Shown piece after piece: positions 26,894-39,963 of a stretch of DNA of 64,000 nt. Made by a program: the position numbers and the translations under genes. A model generated the notes under the pieces. It saw nothing but the letters and a program-made list of their open reading frames with translations. It was not told the DNA's origin and searched no databases. Each line of letters starts with the position of its first letter. The stretch's first letter is position 1. This DNA is from Strongyloides papillosus (taxonomy: Eukaryota > Nematoda > Chromadorea > Rhabditida > Strongyloididae), in contig SRSI01000009.1 in the NCBI GenBank assembly GCA_005656395.1, positions 310,001-374,000 on the forward strand, given 5' to 3'.

Positions 26894-27552
26894 GATAAAA
26901 TATAAATTTTACAATGATTAGATGATAAATGTAACAATCGATACTGATTTAAAGCTTGTTTTATTGATGATATAATATGCCTTTATTAATTTAGTGACGT
27001 AAAGCTATTTAGAGGCACAACGAAATTAATGATGATGTTTAAGTTGAAGATCGAGAATGCTAGGTGTTTGTAGGTGAATGTAAACAAATATGCAAAAGCA
27101 GAGAAATTGGAATAATAAATGCATATAAATTATTGTACCGAGAAAAGGATAGTGGATTATTGAGAAGTAAAATTATTATTAGGTCACTATATTAACTGTA
27201 CAAAGCATTTTGTCACGTCGCGTCACCCTTTTGAGTTGAATTAATTTTTTATTATGCGATATAAATGATCATCTAATAGGTCTCTTATGGCCGTTTCTTC
27301 GTTTTTTTGCGGTGATAAAAAAAACTTTGTACTTTTTACCTTAATGAAGAGTCATTCTCAATTATGTTTTACCAGACATTTTGTAAAGATTAATATTTTT
27401 AGTCATATTCACATAATTTTATTATAAGATCTTTGCATATTTTGTACGAATAATTCAATTTAAAAAAATTCTCAACATAATTGTCATAGAAATTATTTAA
27501 AAATTAGGAGTGTAAATTTTGCGGGAAAGTTATACGTTATATAAAAAGCTTA
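26894..27552. promoter_or_regulatory. Divergent intergenic region
   Basis: About 660 bases between the zinc-finger-like gene and the transthyretin-like gene, transcribed away from each other. Part of it (about 27,210-27,240) is locally GC-richer. No defined element was recognised. Confidence 0.35.
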
Positions 27553-28038
27553 ATGATGGTATTGGTGTCAATTATTTTAATTATATTATTAGTGAAAAGT
27601 AAATGTTGCAATATGATTAGTTATAAAGTTACAGGACAACTTTTTTGCGATTGGGCACCACTTAATAATGCTGCATTTTTATTATGGAAAGATAATATTT
27701 GTAAGAATTGGGTATTCACGATAATTATTAATGTTTTAGATATGGTAGATGATTTTATTGGAAAAGGTATAACTAATGATAAAGGGTTTTTTGAAGCTAA
27801 AGGTATGAGTAAATTTCCTAGATTACATGATATATATTTTCAAATTGTTGATAAATGTGGAGTAATTGAAAAGAATTGCTATAATGTTAGAAGAGGTTAT
27901 TTGAAGCCATTGAGAACTGAAAAAATAACTAACGAATACACATGGAATCTTGGAAATATTAACATACTTGCAGAAAATATAACAAGTTTTAAAATTTCAT
28001 TGATAAAAACCCAGTGTTATGATGTTGAAAACGAGTAA
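27553..28038 (+). CDS. Transthyretin-like (TTL) secreted protein
   Basis: A single exon of 161 residues. Residues 1-19 form a hydrophobic signal peptide, followed by the family opening YKVTGQLFCDWAPLNNAAFLLW, here split as usual into a Gly-x-Leu-x-Cys core. Downstream are an Asp-rich strand (MVDDFIGKGITND) and a Gly-Phe-x-x-Gly-like strand, then DKCGVIEKNC. This order matches the nematode transthyretin-like family (Pfam TTR-52 type), small beta-sandwich proteins that are abundantly secreted by parasitic nematodes and in some cases bind phosphatidylserine. Four cysteines in the mature part could form two disulfides. The protein is longer and more Ile/Asn-rich at the C-terminus than many members. 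Confidence 0.88.
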   Translation: MMVLVSIILIILLVKSKCCNMISYKVTGQLFCDWAPLNNAAFLLWKDNICKNWVFTIIINVLDMVDDFIGKGITNDKGFFEAKGMSKFPRLHDIYFQIVDKCGVIEKNCYNVRRGYLKPLRTEKITNEYTWNLGNINILAENITSFKISLIKTQCYDVENE

Positions 28039-28882
28039 AAAAATAAAATTACCTTAATTATTTTTGATGGATGACATTTAAACAAATAATGACTAATTAA
28101 TATTTGTTGTGTTTAAGGAATTAATTAAAATAGTTCCCTCAACTAAGTATTAACAAATTTCAAATATATTTTCGTGTAAATAAGGTACTCTAATATTTAT
28201 TTTCTACAAACATTCTTAAAAATAAGAACGAGTGACCAGTCAACGAATAATATGATATGATCTCAATATTCTTATTCAATATTTGTTTATTTAAGTTATC
28301 TATATATTAAGAATGTTTAAAAGTTCTAGGGCACGTTACTTGTTTAGAAGTGTTGGTTTAACAAAAGTTATACCGAAAATTTGAAAGAAACGACTTTGAA
28401 AATATAATATTTAAGTAAAATACAAAAATATTATTTAGTTTTTTAAAGAATGCGTATACTAAAATTATTTTTTATACTTATGAAAAGTAATACATTTTTT
28501 TCATAAAATCACAATTTTGTATAGAATTTTAAAGTAAAGGTTAAATATTTTTTGTTATGACAAAACAAATGAGAAATAATAAGTATACCTATAATTGAAT
28601 AGGTACTGTAGAATGAATAGAAGAAAAGATTCATTACGATAATGAAATAAAATATTAACACTTATTTTATTATATCAAAATCAACTACAGTTATACCGTA
28701 AATGACGCTTTTTAGTTAATAAAAAGTGAAAAATAATGTATAAATAATTATATATATTCTGCATTTAAAAAGGAAAGACTGGGAATTATAACTTATTTAA
28801 ACTTCTTGATTTAATAAATCAAGTTAGCATATAATTTAATAATATTTATAAAAATTATAAATTATATAAGTTAACAATATAT
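28039..28882. other. Convergent intergenic region
   Basis: About 840 AT-rich bases between the 3' ends of two secreted-protein genes. No supported ORF or repeat. Confidence 0.35.
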
Positions 28883-29482
28883 TTATTTGCCACTACTAAC
28901 TGGATAGCAAAGGTTACCAGCTCCACAAGTGTATCCTGATGGGCATACTCCATTTGCTGAGCAGGCTGTAAGTGCTGATCCAGAACCAAGTGGGCAACAA
29001 TAATTGTTTGTGTTACAAGCATAACCAGCTGGACAATATTTTTCAGTTGCATTGAAAAGACATGGACCAGCTTCCTTACCAGCAGAACATCTGCAGCAAT
29101 AATTTTTAGCAGAACAGAAATATCCTTGTCCACAGAGTTTATTTATACAGGCGGCAACAGCAACACCACCATCACAAGCAGTATCAAGATCAACTGTGGT
29201 TGGGCAACAACATCCACGGACACATTGTGTTGTTGGAGAATAAACTTTGCATTGATATGTGGTCTGGCATGATGAATAACAATTAGCAGGGCATCCATAT
29301 TGACGTTTGACACGTGATCCGTTCTTTGAATCTACTTGAATTTCACTATCATCCATAAAAGTTTCAGTATTCAAGTCAACAGATGATTCAATATCTGCAT
29401 TTACTCGGAGGATAAAGATAGTGCAGGCGATTGTACCCAAAATAAGAGCTAATCTAAATTGGCTTTTAGTAATTGAATGCAT
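28883..29482 (-). CDS. Secreted cysteine-rich protein with lustrin-like repeats
   Basis: A single exon of 199 residues. A hydrophobic segment near residues 11-29 is a signal peptide or anchor, followed by an acidic propeptide and a furin-type site RVKRQ near residue 60. The mature part has over 20 cysteines. A first module has CPANCYSSC..CVRGCCCP. It is followed by three repeats of the form CPxGYxC..NYCC (CGQGYFC, CPAGYAC, CPSGYTC), a pattern known from nematode lustrin-type or CC modules. Such proteins are secreted and disulfide-rich; roles in surface, gut or defence are possible but unproven here. The last repeat ends LCYP rather than YCCP, so one Cys is missing. Confidence 0.85.
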   Translation of the reverse strand: MHSITKSQFRLALILGTIACTIFILRVNADIESSVDLNTETFMDDSEIQVDSKNGSRVKRQYGCPANCYSSCQTTYQCKVYSPTTQCVRGCCCPTTVDLDTACDGGVAVAACINKLCGQGYFCSAKNYCCRCSAGKEAGPCLFNATEKYCPAGYACNTNNYCCPLGSGSALTACSANGVCPSGYTCGAGNLCYPVSSGK

Positions 29483-31678
29483 TTCTTGTAAAAAATAATA
29501 TGGCTTGCTTCAACTAAAAATAATATATATAAATTAGGATAAGATAATAGTATAAATAATATATCGAGTTATATGTTTACAAATATATTTAATAATATTG
29601 TAGAATTTTAAATTCACTCAAATTACAAATGTGAGTTATCAATGAAAATGAATATCTTCATAAGTTATATAGACAACCTTCATCATAATATTCTAATGGG
29701 TCGTACCAAAAGTCATTCTGATATAGCATTAAAATGTTGTAATTGTCTATAAAGTGTTGGTCAAAAGGAGTTGACTCTGTAATCAACTGTAACGGTATGA
29801 TGAGGTAAGGATAATAAGTGCAATTTAAACTATTCTCAATTCTTTAGTAGAGTTTGGTGGTATTTAGCTAAGTTATATACTTTTTAAGTGGGTTTGATTT
29901 GAATAAGATAAAATGGAAGAGGACCGGCTACTTCATTAAACTTTTGAAAGGCGATTTTTATTTGAATAATAAATATAATATATGAAGAAAAGATTATTGT
30001 ATCGGTGAATGAATTGTTGGTAGTAATATATTCATTTCAAGATGGTATTGTAGCAAAAAGTAATTAGAATTATCTTATTTTTAGTGATAAATTATATACT
30101 ATATATCATATAACTATTTGTTATATTATAGTGATGAAAAATAGAAATTTTAATATGAAAATTCTAATATCAATTTCTTTAAATATCCATAAGATTCATC
30201 TTCATGTTTTTGACTCCACCTTATGGTTCAGGGTAAAAAAGTATCCTCTAAGAAGTTTGTCTGGTGGTTAATGGTTAATTAACTAACATACTACTTACAA
30301 ATATAATTGTGCATTCTTGATTGCCTCAAAATAAAATAATATTGTATAAGACTATGATTGACTTGTCACGTATCATTAAGACAAAGTTACATTTCTTAAT
30401 AGATAATAAGTAAATGTTAGGATAATGGTAATTAGAATTAGATAATACCAATGAAACTATTTTTATTTTTAGAGAAAGAAACGTTAATGCAGAGGAGTTG
30501 ATTTTTTGCAACGATCCAAAATTCAAATATTTTTCTTTATTTGATTGAATTTATATGAAAAAAGATAAGCACCTGTTGTTTCGATTAAAAACATTTGTCA
30601 TATTCTAAAATCAAATTTCAAAATATCATCTTCATAAAAAACCAAAAAAATCCAGTCATATCACGTTCATGTCAACAGTTCATTTATTTATCTGCTCTTA
30701 TTATTATGTGTATATATATTAAATGAGGTATATGAAACTTCGTGAAAGTAAGGTATTTTAATTTAATACTAATTTATTTAATCTTGTTATTTTTTTTTCT
30801 AAACTTTTAATTGTGTCTAGTTAGATAAAGTTTATATTTAGCAAGTGAAAAATTAATTATGATGGAATTTAAACTTGATATGTATATCCTTACAAAATGT
30901 TAGAAACTAGGTATTATAAATGATTCTTAAAAATTCTTCAAAATCCTCTTTATAAAGTTATCTTATCATTTTTAAGAGTAAAATAGAGAGATATTATTAC
31001 GATAAATTCTTCAAGTCCTTGTTTCATATAAAAATAATTTACAAATATCAAATGATATTACTCATTGCTAGAACGCTTTGTATCTTGAATAAACTTTGAA
31101 CCAGTTTAACTAGCTTTATGAATTAAGTCAGTTATATCATAAAATGCTTTTAAAGCTCTTTAAGAGTATTAAAATAACTCTGATTTAGGAAAATTCTTGT
31201 TTTCAAATGTAAAAATAATTCTTAAATTTATTAAAAATCATTCTCTCGAAGAATTTTTTAGTAGTATTTTATTATTTAACTCTTTTTTTATAAAACAATT
31301 ATTTTTTTGTTATCATTAAAAAGATCTTTTTACTAAACTAGAGTAAGAAAGAAAAAAATCAGTTGATTTTGTAGATGATAAATCAGAATATTAAAAAATG
31401 TATTTTAATTTTAGAAAATTTTAAAATATACAAACATTATTTTTATTTGATAAATAACAATAAAAATGATGTTTTCATAATGACAAAACCCGTTGATATG
31501 GAATAAATTATATTGAAGCAAAAGGAGTACGGGGTTCTCAAATTTTTATTTTTCTTAATAAGTTGCACTGGATTTACATTAATAAAATTCTTCGTTGGTT
31601 AATTACAATTTTCTCGTAGTTCTATTATAAAAATATACACATTTGAATGACATTTCGTGGTTCTAATTATTTTTCCTG
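29483..31678. other. AT-rich intergenic region
   Basis: About 2.2 kb between two minus-strand genes. It contains the promoter of the cysteine-rich gene near its left end and the 3' UTR of the VTT gene at the right. The short ORF at 30,326-30,526 is low-complexity and unsupported. No RNA gene recognised. Confidence 0.35.
29538..29547 (-). promoter_or_regulatory. Overlapping GATA sites upstream of the cysteine-rich gene
   Basis: The string GATAAGATAA lies about 55 bases upstream of the start codon of the minus-strand cysteine-rich gene and contains two overlapping GATA cores. In nematodes such sites often drive intestinal expression through ELT-type GATA factors. As short AT-rich matches occur by chance in this genome, this is tentative. 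Confidence 0.3.
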
Positions 31679-32521
31679 TTAAACTATATTTACACTTTTT
31701 AACAGTAATTTTTCCTTTGGAATAATAGTGTGGATACGTTGTTTCTTCTTTCTACCTGTAAACATAGCATAGGCTAGTGGGAGTAATGCAAAACTACATA
31801 ATTTCATCATTGTCGTTGTTGATAATACATCATTCCATGAATGTAAATCTTTGATAATATATCCTGCTTGAACACATACAAAATTATATGGCGCTAATCC
31901 AATAAATGCAGAAATAGAGAAAATTGGTAAAGGAATATTGAGGAATGGTGCAGCTATATTTAGTAGCCAACTTGGAGAGATAGGAAACATTCTAGCAAAT
32001 AGCAAAAACGGCAATATTCTATGTGAATTATGTTCAACCTGTTGTTGGAGATAATTAATTGGTTTTCCGAAAAGATAATATACATATTGTTTACCACATA
32101 AATCACTAAATAAATAACATAAAGTAGATCCTATTGTTGTTAAGATACAAACAAGTACAAATCCATCCCACAATCCAAATAAAACACCAGCAATAACATT
32201 CTAAAATTTTTAACTTAATTATACCATAAGATAACTTACTAAAAAGAAAGAACCTGGTATGGCAAATGTTTGCTTATAGAGATATGTGAAACAAAATAGT
32301 AAAGTGATATAGAAAAAATGCTCTTCTTTGTACATTCTAAATTTTTTTGCTAATGCCGTAAAACTTTCGAATTCTTTCGGTAATTCCCAGGAACTAGTTC
32401 CAGATATATTCTTTTTTGAGTCCGATAAATCATGTTCCCAATCTGGAGCATTCTTTATAATTATATATAGTGATAACGTAGCTATACCAAATATTGCAGG
32501 TAAAATAAAAATTCGTGTCAT
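31679..32521 (-). CDS. TMEM41-like VTT-domain membrane protein
   Basis: Exons 32521-32240 and 32200-31679 give 267 residues. An N-terminal membrane segment precedes a luminal or cytosolic charged stretch, then the VTT (DedA/SNARE-associated) core. Family motifs visible are YKQTFAIPGSFFLN, a reentrant-loop LLFARMFPISPSWLLNIAAP with the F-x-x-x-R pattern, and FIGLAPYNFVCVQAG. VTT proteins TMEM41B and VMP1 are ER lipid scramblases needed for autophagosome and lipoprotein formation; TMEM41A is a paralogue. Length and the GKPINYLQQQVE block fit TMEM41A or B; I cannot separate the two. The ATG follows immediately after a TTTTTATAG acceptor, so it is either trans-spliced or preceded by an untranslated exon. 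Confidence 0.9.
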
Positions 32522-35500
32522 CTATAAAAATTGTAAATATTATTGATAATTATTGTAAAATGTATTTATTTTATAAAAAAGTGTTTTTAAATATTTAAAA
32601 GCAGAATGAGAAAACATTAAATCCAACTATTTTTACAACTTCCAAGTACAATATAATATGAATTTCATGTTAAATATTTTTTTAGCAGTTACAAATTATA
32701 TTTAATAGTTAGATTAAGAGTTAAACCTAATAACACGTAAATATATCTAATTTATACGTAATGACAGTTTTTACATTTATGAAGTGTAAAAATATATGTT
32801 AATAATTCTTCTACCCAAATAAATATTAATGATTTATTTTATATATCCTACTACTAATAATAATATAAAGTTAATGTCAACGAAAAGATGTTGAAGTATA
32901 ATTTATTGAATATCAGTAGGATAAAAAAAAGTAATTACATTTAAAGATTGGCACATATGGAAATAAAACAATGAAAGTAGATTTCTGAAGTAGGACTTGA
33001 AAAGAAAATGTTGTACAGTAAAAACCATCTGTCAAACAACTCCTATCCGATATAATTAATAATTACCTTTCACTATAAATGATTATACATTATCCATGGG
33101 TAGTAAAATTTATAAGAAAATATGAGAGATAATTATAAATATATTTCAACGAATTTAACAATTATAAGAAGAGTTTTTAATAAAATGCATTTTCAACCAC
33201 ATTTAATGATTTTATTTATTGTTTAAATAAATGAAAATGAAGATATTTATAAATTGTTATATGTCGGCGAATGTTGTAGTATGTAACAAAAAGAAATGAT
33301 TTCTTAAAAATATCCCTAAAGGATATTAAAACGAGATTGGATTTCTCTTAAATTACAATGGAAAAGATCAAGGCAATCTCACTCTGGATAGATGAAAAAA
33401 CCACAATTTATATAAAGTAAATAGTATGTTTGATAAAGGATGCACATAATAAAGGATAGTTTAAAGGAAATATTACTACTACAATAAATGATTTATTTTA
33501 AAAAGTGTATTTAGATAAAATTATCAATGAGTCATCTAAAAAATATCCATGGAAATTCCAATAAATGAAAAGTGAATGAAGCTATTTAAATTTAATGTAT
33601 TATTTAAACAATCTTTAAATGTGATATAAAAGGATAACAATAAATTCTTGCAAGTAGATATATAAGAACATAAAATTATTAAAGTTAATGGAAATTTTAT
33701 CTAAATGAATATATTTTAAATAATTTAAAAATTTCAGATATTCTACATTCATACATTTATGTTACACAATTAAAGTTAAATCATGTAAATAAAATATCTA
33801 AAGATAAAATAAATATTATAAAAAAGTAAAGACACTTGTGAAACTTATTATAAATATTTAAAAAAAATTATTGAAATAAAAACATTGACATAGATTATTT
33901 TTTTTGAATCAATTATAAAGGTTAATTAGATAATTAAAAGTATTTAACACAATATTGGATTCTAATAATAATCATTAAAGTAATAATTTCTCAAATGTGA
34001 ATGCATATATGAAACATTAATGAATAAGTAATATTATAATTAATATTTTAACATTTTAATTTTAAATATCTTTTGAGACGGTATATGTATCGTAAGTGAT
34101 AAAATATTGCAAGCGATAAATGGTGATAATAATAATATTAATATAAAAATCTCTTATAGAATTAATTTAATCTTTACATTTAAATAATGTAAAAATATCA
34201 TATTCTTAATGAATAAAAAGTTGTTAATATAAAAATAGCCATTTTAAATTATAAAAAATAAAACCATGTTTTTACTTGTAACAAAATTATTAATTTTTTC
34301 TAAATACAAACAAAATTAAAAAAAATATGCTTTTTATTAAAACAACTAGTATATATTAATTAGTAAAAATTCGGTTGGTAGTATGAATAAGTTCTGTTTG
34401 TATAAAATGAATAAATAAAACAAATAATTTTACGAGAAATAAAAAGTGGTAGTCATTAACACTATGAAACTTCAATTCCATCCTGATCTTTAAATTAAAT
34501 ATTTTAATACTTTTTTGAATTAAAAGTTAAAATAAATAACCGAAATTATTCTTAATATGATTAAAGACAATAAATTTTTAAAATAACTTTATAAATATTT
34601 ACATTCCCAAAATAAAGAAGTAACAGAATGCATATAATAAGTAACTATAATAAAAAACACATTTATAAAAGAAGTATAAAAATATTAATATATCTAAATC
34701 CTTTTTACCATAATAAATAGTTGCTTTTAATCATGAAATATAATTACGAAGATATTCGTGTGAAAAATTAAAAAATAAAGATTACTAATTTTAGCGTTTA
34801 GAAAAGTGTTAGAGATATTTATGAATACAAATGCTTCACACATACGTGATTATTTATAAAATTCAATTCACCTTTGTTATGTTGTAAAAGTTCTTTATAG
34901 TAGGCAGTGAAAGTAATAGTTTTTTATTCTTATAAATAAAAAATTAATAATTCCGATATTTTTTATTGAAACTAATTCTTTTTATGTGGTTATATGACAT
35001 ACAACAAATAAAAAGAAGATTATGAAAATAATGAATCATACTTTATAAATTGTGAAATTTTTATATATATTTTTTATGATGACTTTTTTTGTTTGGAAGT
35101 CGTTTTAACAAAAAATCGTTTAATGTGTCATACAGTGACTTCCGTAAAATGTAAGTGTAAATTTACAAGACAATGTGTAAGCTTTTATCTTTAGTATAAT
35201 TAATATTACATCAATAAGACGTTATATTGGTTTGTCTACATAAAAAATTGTCCTATAAAACAATAAAAATTATTCATAACAATCAAATATGTCTATAGAT
35301 AACTAAAATAAAAAATATTTTTTAAAACTATCATGATATTTTCCACTATGTATCTGTATAAATATATGGTTTTAATTCATAAAATGTAGTAAATGATAAG
35401 TTGATAAAAAATATTTATCATATAAAATTTAATTTTCAAGACAATACAAATAAATATCATATTGTATTAGTGTTATATTTTAAATATTTTTAAATAAATT

Positions 35501-38500
35501 ATAAAAATTATAAAATAAGGTTGGAATAGATTTTTAACTATTTTCAAAATGTGCTTTAAATTTAATTTTAAGTATTTTATTCCTCTAATCAATTATAGTA
35601 GAATTTTTTTATTACGTAATAATTATAAACTGATAAGAAAATATAGCAAAATTTTAAAATTTTATAATCACATGTAAGTGGGAATAACATAATTAAAGTA
35701 TTTTAACTTTTTTGATAAACTTATACGTAGTATAAAAACACGAATTTGCTTTCAAAAAAGTAAACTCATAATATTCTTTTTAAAAATTTTAAATTATATT
35801 AATAATAATATAAACTTTTATTAAATTCGTTTTAATATTACAATGACATTTTGGTAACTTAAGTTCTAAAGGAAATTTCAATAATTAAAGGAAAAAATAT
35901 ACATTTATATAAATATGTGGGATTCTATTTTAATAGTTTTTAAAGTTTAATATTTGAGATGACTTATAACATGAATAGTTAGAAATTTTAAATATTACAT
36001 AATGCATATTTAAATAAATCTTAAAAAAGAACTTACCTCATTTAAATGTTTAAATTTTAAAACCAAGAATTAAGTTAGTTTATTTAAATATACTACCACA
36101 AACATTCTAAAAACATAGCATTGTAAGATAATCTTTCATTCAATTGTGTGTCTATTATGTAAAAACTTAAAAGATATATTTATTCGTACCGGTAGTACTT
36201 TAATCATTAAATATAACATACTTTGAAATGTAGAGAAATTTTATAATAAGGAACTAAAATTGGATTTTTTTGTAAAATAATTTTATAATTGTTTCACTTA
36301 TATCTTATCAAACATCTTTTCTTTTGAATGCATAATTTTTTTCAAAACTTATCAAATGTTAAATAAAAAAAACCGGAAAGATTATTGTAAAGATCATTAA
36401 AGTTTTAATATAACAAAATTTTATGATAAAGTATGTATTATTTGTGCATTTAACAGCACACGCAAAATGATAGGAAATAATTTTTATATCTTTTCGTGAA
36501 ATAAAATATTTTAGGTGTTTTTTTTGTATATAAGGTTATGAATTGAAAGATAATCAAAAAATTAGCAGTAAAGTTTATTACTACTATAAAAATAAAGATT
36601 TTTACATTGCAATTTTATTATTTTTATTGATATTGATACGTGATCGTTAATTATTTAATAATTTGTCGGTGTTCTTTCAGAAGAAAGACTTTATTTAAAT
36701 TTTTATTCTATCTGAATATCAAACAAATTATTTTAAAAATATACAAACAATTTGGAATTATACTAAAAGAATGTTGTTATTTTTAATATTTTATGAGTAA
36801 AAAGATAATTTTAAGAGCAATGTTGAATCAAAAATAATCTTTCAATTAAATATTATTAATAAGTTAGATTAATGTCTTATTTTAAAGAAAACATTAGCCT
36901 AAAAAGTTGACGAACTTTTAATACCATAATTTAGATATTATTTATAATAATATATTATTCTCATATGATATTTTACTCATGATTTTCTTCTAATAAATAA
37001 TTATAATTTAAATGAAGAAATTTTGGCCTTGTTTATAATAATTTTTCATATTAATAATTTTCTATAACAAAAGACAAAATGATAATATATTCATAACGTC
37101 ATTTGATTGGTTAGGCGTATTTATTACAAGAGAAAGAATAATTTCTTATTATATTAGTAATTCATAGTCTAAATTTAAAATTCATACTAATAAAATATTC
37201 AATATAAAAGTTGAATTTTTAAAGCCAGTAATTCAAGGATATATTATTCTGTAACTAAATTTAAAAATTGAAAAAGATTAATTATTAGCTTAAAAATAAA
37301 GACGATTCATAAACATTAAAGTTTGTACTTTAAGGATTAAATTACTTTACCATAGTTATCAAGGAAAATTAACAGTAATTGCATTTTTGTTTTATAGTAT
37401 AAAGATAATAGCAATTTTTTTTAATATTAAGAAGATATAAAATGTAAAACAATTTAAATTTACTAGAAAATAATTTCTGCTTAATTAATTTTTCTGTTAA
37501 AAAAGAATATATTTTTTATCAAGAAAAAACATATAATTAAAAATGAATAATTCTATGTCAATCTTAAAAATTTCAAAAAATATTTAAAAGACTGTTTGAA
37601 GATTAAATTAAATATTGATTTAATAGAATTATTGCCATTATCGTTAATTGTTGCTTAATTAGAAAAAATTTACATATTACATTAATACATAAACAGTTAT
37701 TTGCCAACATTAAATTTCCGTGAAACTCATACATCATTTTATTTTTATCTTTTTTTTAATGTCTTTTTCCTAGAATATAAAAGTATTTTTTGGACAAAAC
37801 AAAGTTTTAAAATAACATCACTTTCTATTTTTGTAAATCATAAAAACTAAGGGAAAAATAGTATTCTTTTGTCTAGTAAATTCATAATTATACTCAATTT
37901 TGGTAAATATTGTTAAAATAAAATGTTATATATGATAAATAAATTGATAAGTTAATTACACAATAAATAAAATCTCTAAATAAATATGCAATTTCATACC
38001 TTGCATTTACTTATATGTACAATGATTCACATAATGATGCAAATTTTTCAATAGAATGAGTAAAACTGTTATGCAAATAATTGAAAAATTTTATTATTTT
38101 CTAGCTAAACTATGTTCTACAATAAGAATTAAAGTTTATAAATTACTGGTTAACTAGGCAAAATATTGTAAATTCTTAATTAAAAATAACTAAAGTAACA
38201 TATCAATTTTTGCTAAATTAAAAATGATTGAAGATATTTTATTTAGCTAATTTATACAAACCTACTTAAGCATAATAAAAAAGCACAAGAAAGAATATTA
38301 TATCACTGGAAATATTTAACATGCTCAGAAAAAAATATGTTCTTATCAACAATATCACTTAATTTATCAAGTTTAATAAAAAAATAAATTCAAATATTTA
38401 TTAAATGTAAAATCTATTTATTATCAATATAGTATATTTTTGAACTACATAAAAGTGTAAGATAAAAATTTTATATTTCATAAATTTTTATGTAAGCTTT

Positions 38501-39189
38501 TATTATGAAATGGGATACTAATTTTTTTTATACATCTTTTATAATTTTAATGAAAATCTAAATAAAATTTGTCATAAGAAATTGTAATTGTATCTGTTTC
38601 AAATGTAAGATGAAACTAATAATAAGCAAATGCTAAAACTGAATACTATCATATAATTTATCATTGACTTTGATTAGATATTTGACTGTTTTTTGCCAAT
38701 AATTAACAACTAAATTTGAAGGCAAATTTTTATTGGATATTTTTCTAGTATAAACTAGATGAGATAAATATCTGCTTTTATAAATTTATTAGTAAGAATT
38801 CATTTTTTGTTGTAAAAAATGTTATATAGCTATGCGAAAGTTGGAAATTATTGCTTTTTGATTCTTCAAAAAACCAGACTTTGTATTGACGAAAGGAAAA
38901 TCAAAAGTTAAATCATATCCATTTCTCGTTTCTGGAAATAATTGTTAAATAAATTTGTTTAACCTTCAAATCTTCATTTTTTTAATAAATTACAACAATA
39001 CGTTTTGACAAGATTCATGTTTTCATTTCTTAAAATATCCTTTTGAAAAAAAAATTTCGCTAAAATCACTTTTATAAATTTTAAAGGTATTGAATGTAAA
39101 ATATTGTAGATAGGTAGTGAATGCATATTTGTCGATAGTAATTAATAAATGTTTGCTCATGTAATTTTAAAATTCCTAAATATAAGATG
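32522..39189. other. Gene desert, extremely AT-rich
   Basis: No ORF worth calling in either strand over about 6.7 kb; stop codons are dense in all frames. The DNA is almost entirely A/T with short poly-A and poly-T runs. I saw no tandem array, inverted repeat or RNA gene. It marks the boundary between the conserved gene block to the left and the duplicated, repeat-rich block to the right. Confidence 0.6.
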
Positions 39190-39489
39190 TATTTGATTGT
39201 CGCATAAGTTCTGTCGTTTTTCCACTGTCATTTATATCGTTGAAACATAAGTTATAAAAAAGTAAATTATTATGATAAGTAGATAGTACCGTCTCTTAAT
39301 TTTACAATTTACGTAATCACACATTGTAATATTATCCATATGCTATATTTTCTATTGCTACAACATGATTGTAGTTATGATTCATTTTTGACACTGTAAT
39401 TTTACGAACTTCAATCTATGACACAACGTAACTATAGCTCTAGAAATTTATGTAAAGAATTGAAATAAGATGTAGTAGATATGTTAGAA

Positions 39490-39963
39490 ATGCAAACATT
39501 GTTATCGAAGGTTTGTGATGGAGAAATGAGTCTAGAAAATTGAGCATACATTTGTAGGGATTTGGTATTTTACGAATATTTTTTTAAATTATATTACTTG
39601 GAAATCTCTTTTAATGTTTTCTAATGTAACGTGTTATCATAATCAAGCAAGAAAAGTTGAAAAATATGATGAAATATTTGCCCATCAATATGACAGCACA
39701 TGATATTGAATACTGGAAAAAAATTGGATAAGTTAAGCTCTGAAGCTCCTCTCATTTAACATACTTTCCAAATGTATCTCCATTCAACTGCTACCTATAT
39801 TTTGTCTCAATATAGCTTTTTGGACTATAGGAGCTTTATTAAAGTTAATGAAGTAAGCATTGATTTTTCTAAAGCTTTAATCAAAAGTATTAAGAAATTA
39901 ATAATATCTGAACTTGGTTATGTGACTACTAAATGGAGACAAGTTGTGGATAACAATGGATAA
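39490..39963 (+). pseudogene. Decayed coding block in copy A
   Basis: The stretch is conserved with 43,680-44,122 in copy B and is less AT-rich than its surroundings. Readable fragments include DGEMSLEN and a 63-residue open stretch at 39,772-39,963. Stops and frame changes interrupt it, and the two copies are broken in different places. It looks like remains of a former gene or of long exons; the parent family was not recognised. Confidence 0.45.

Noticed and set aside
28855..29133. A second minus-strand frame inside the cysteine-rich gene
   Set aside because: It is a shifted frame of the cysteine-rich ORF and lacks its signal peptide and Cys pattern.
32522..39189. Possible long intron or large non-coding RNA filling the gene desert
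   Set aside because: No exon-like islands, conserved signals or structure could be seen by eye. Stranded RNA-seq would be needed to claim it.
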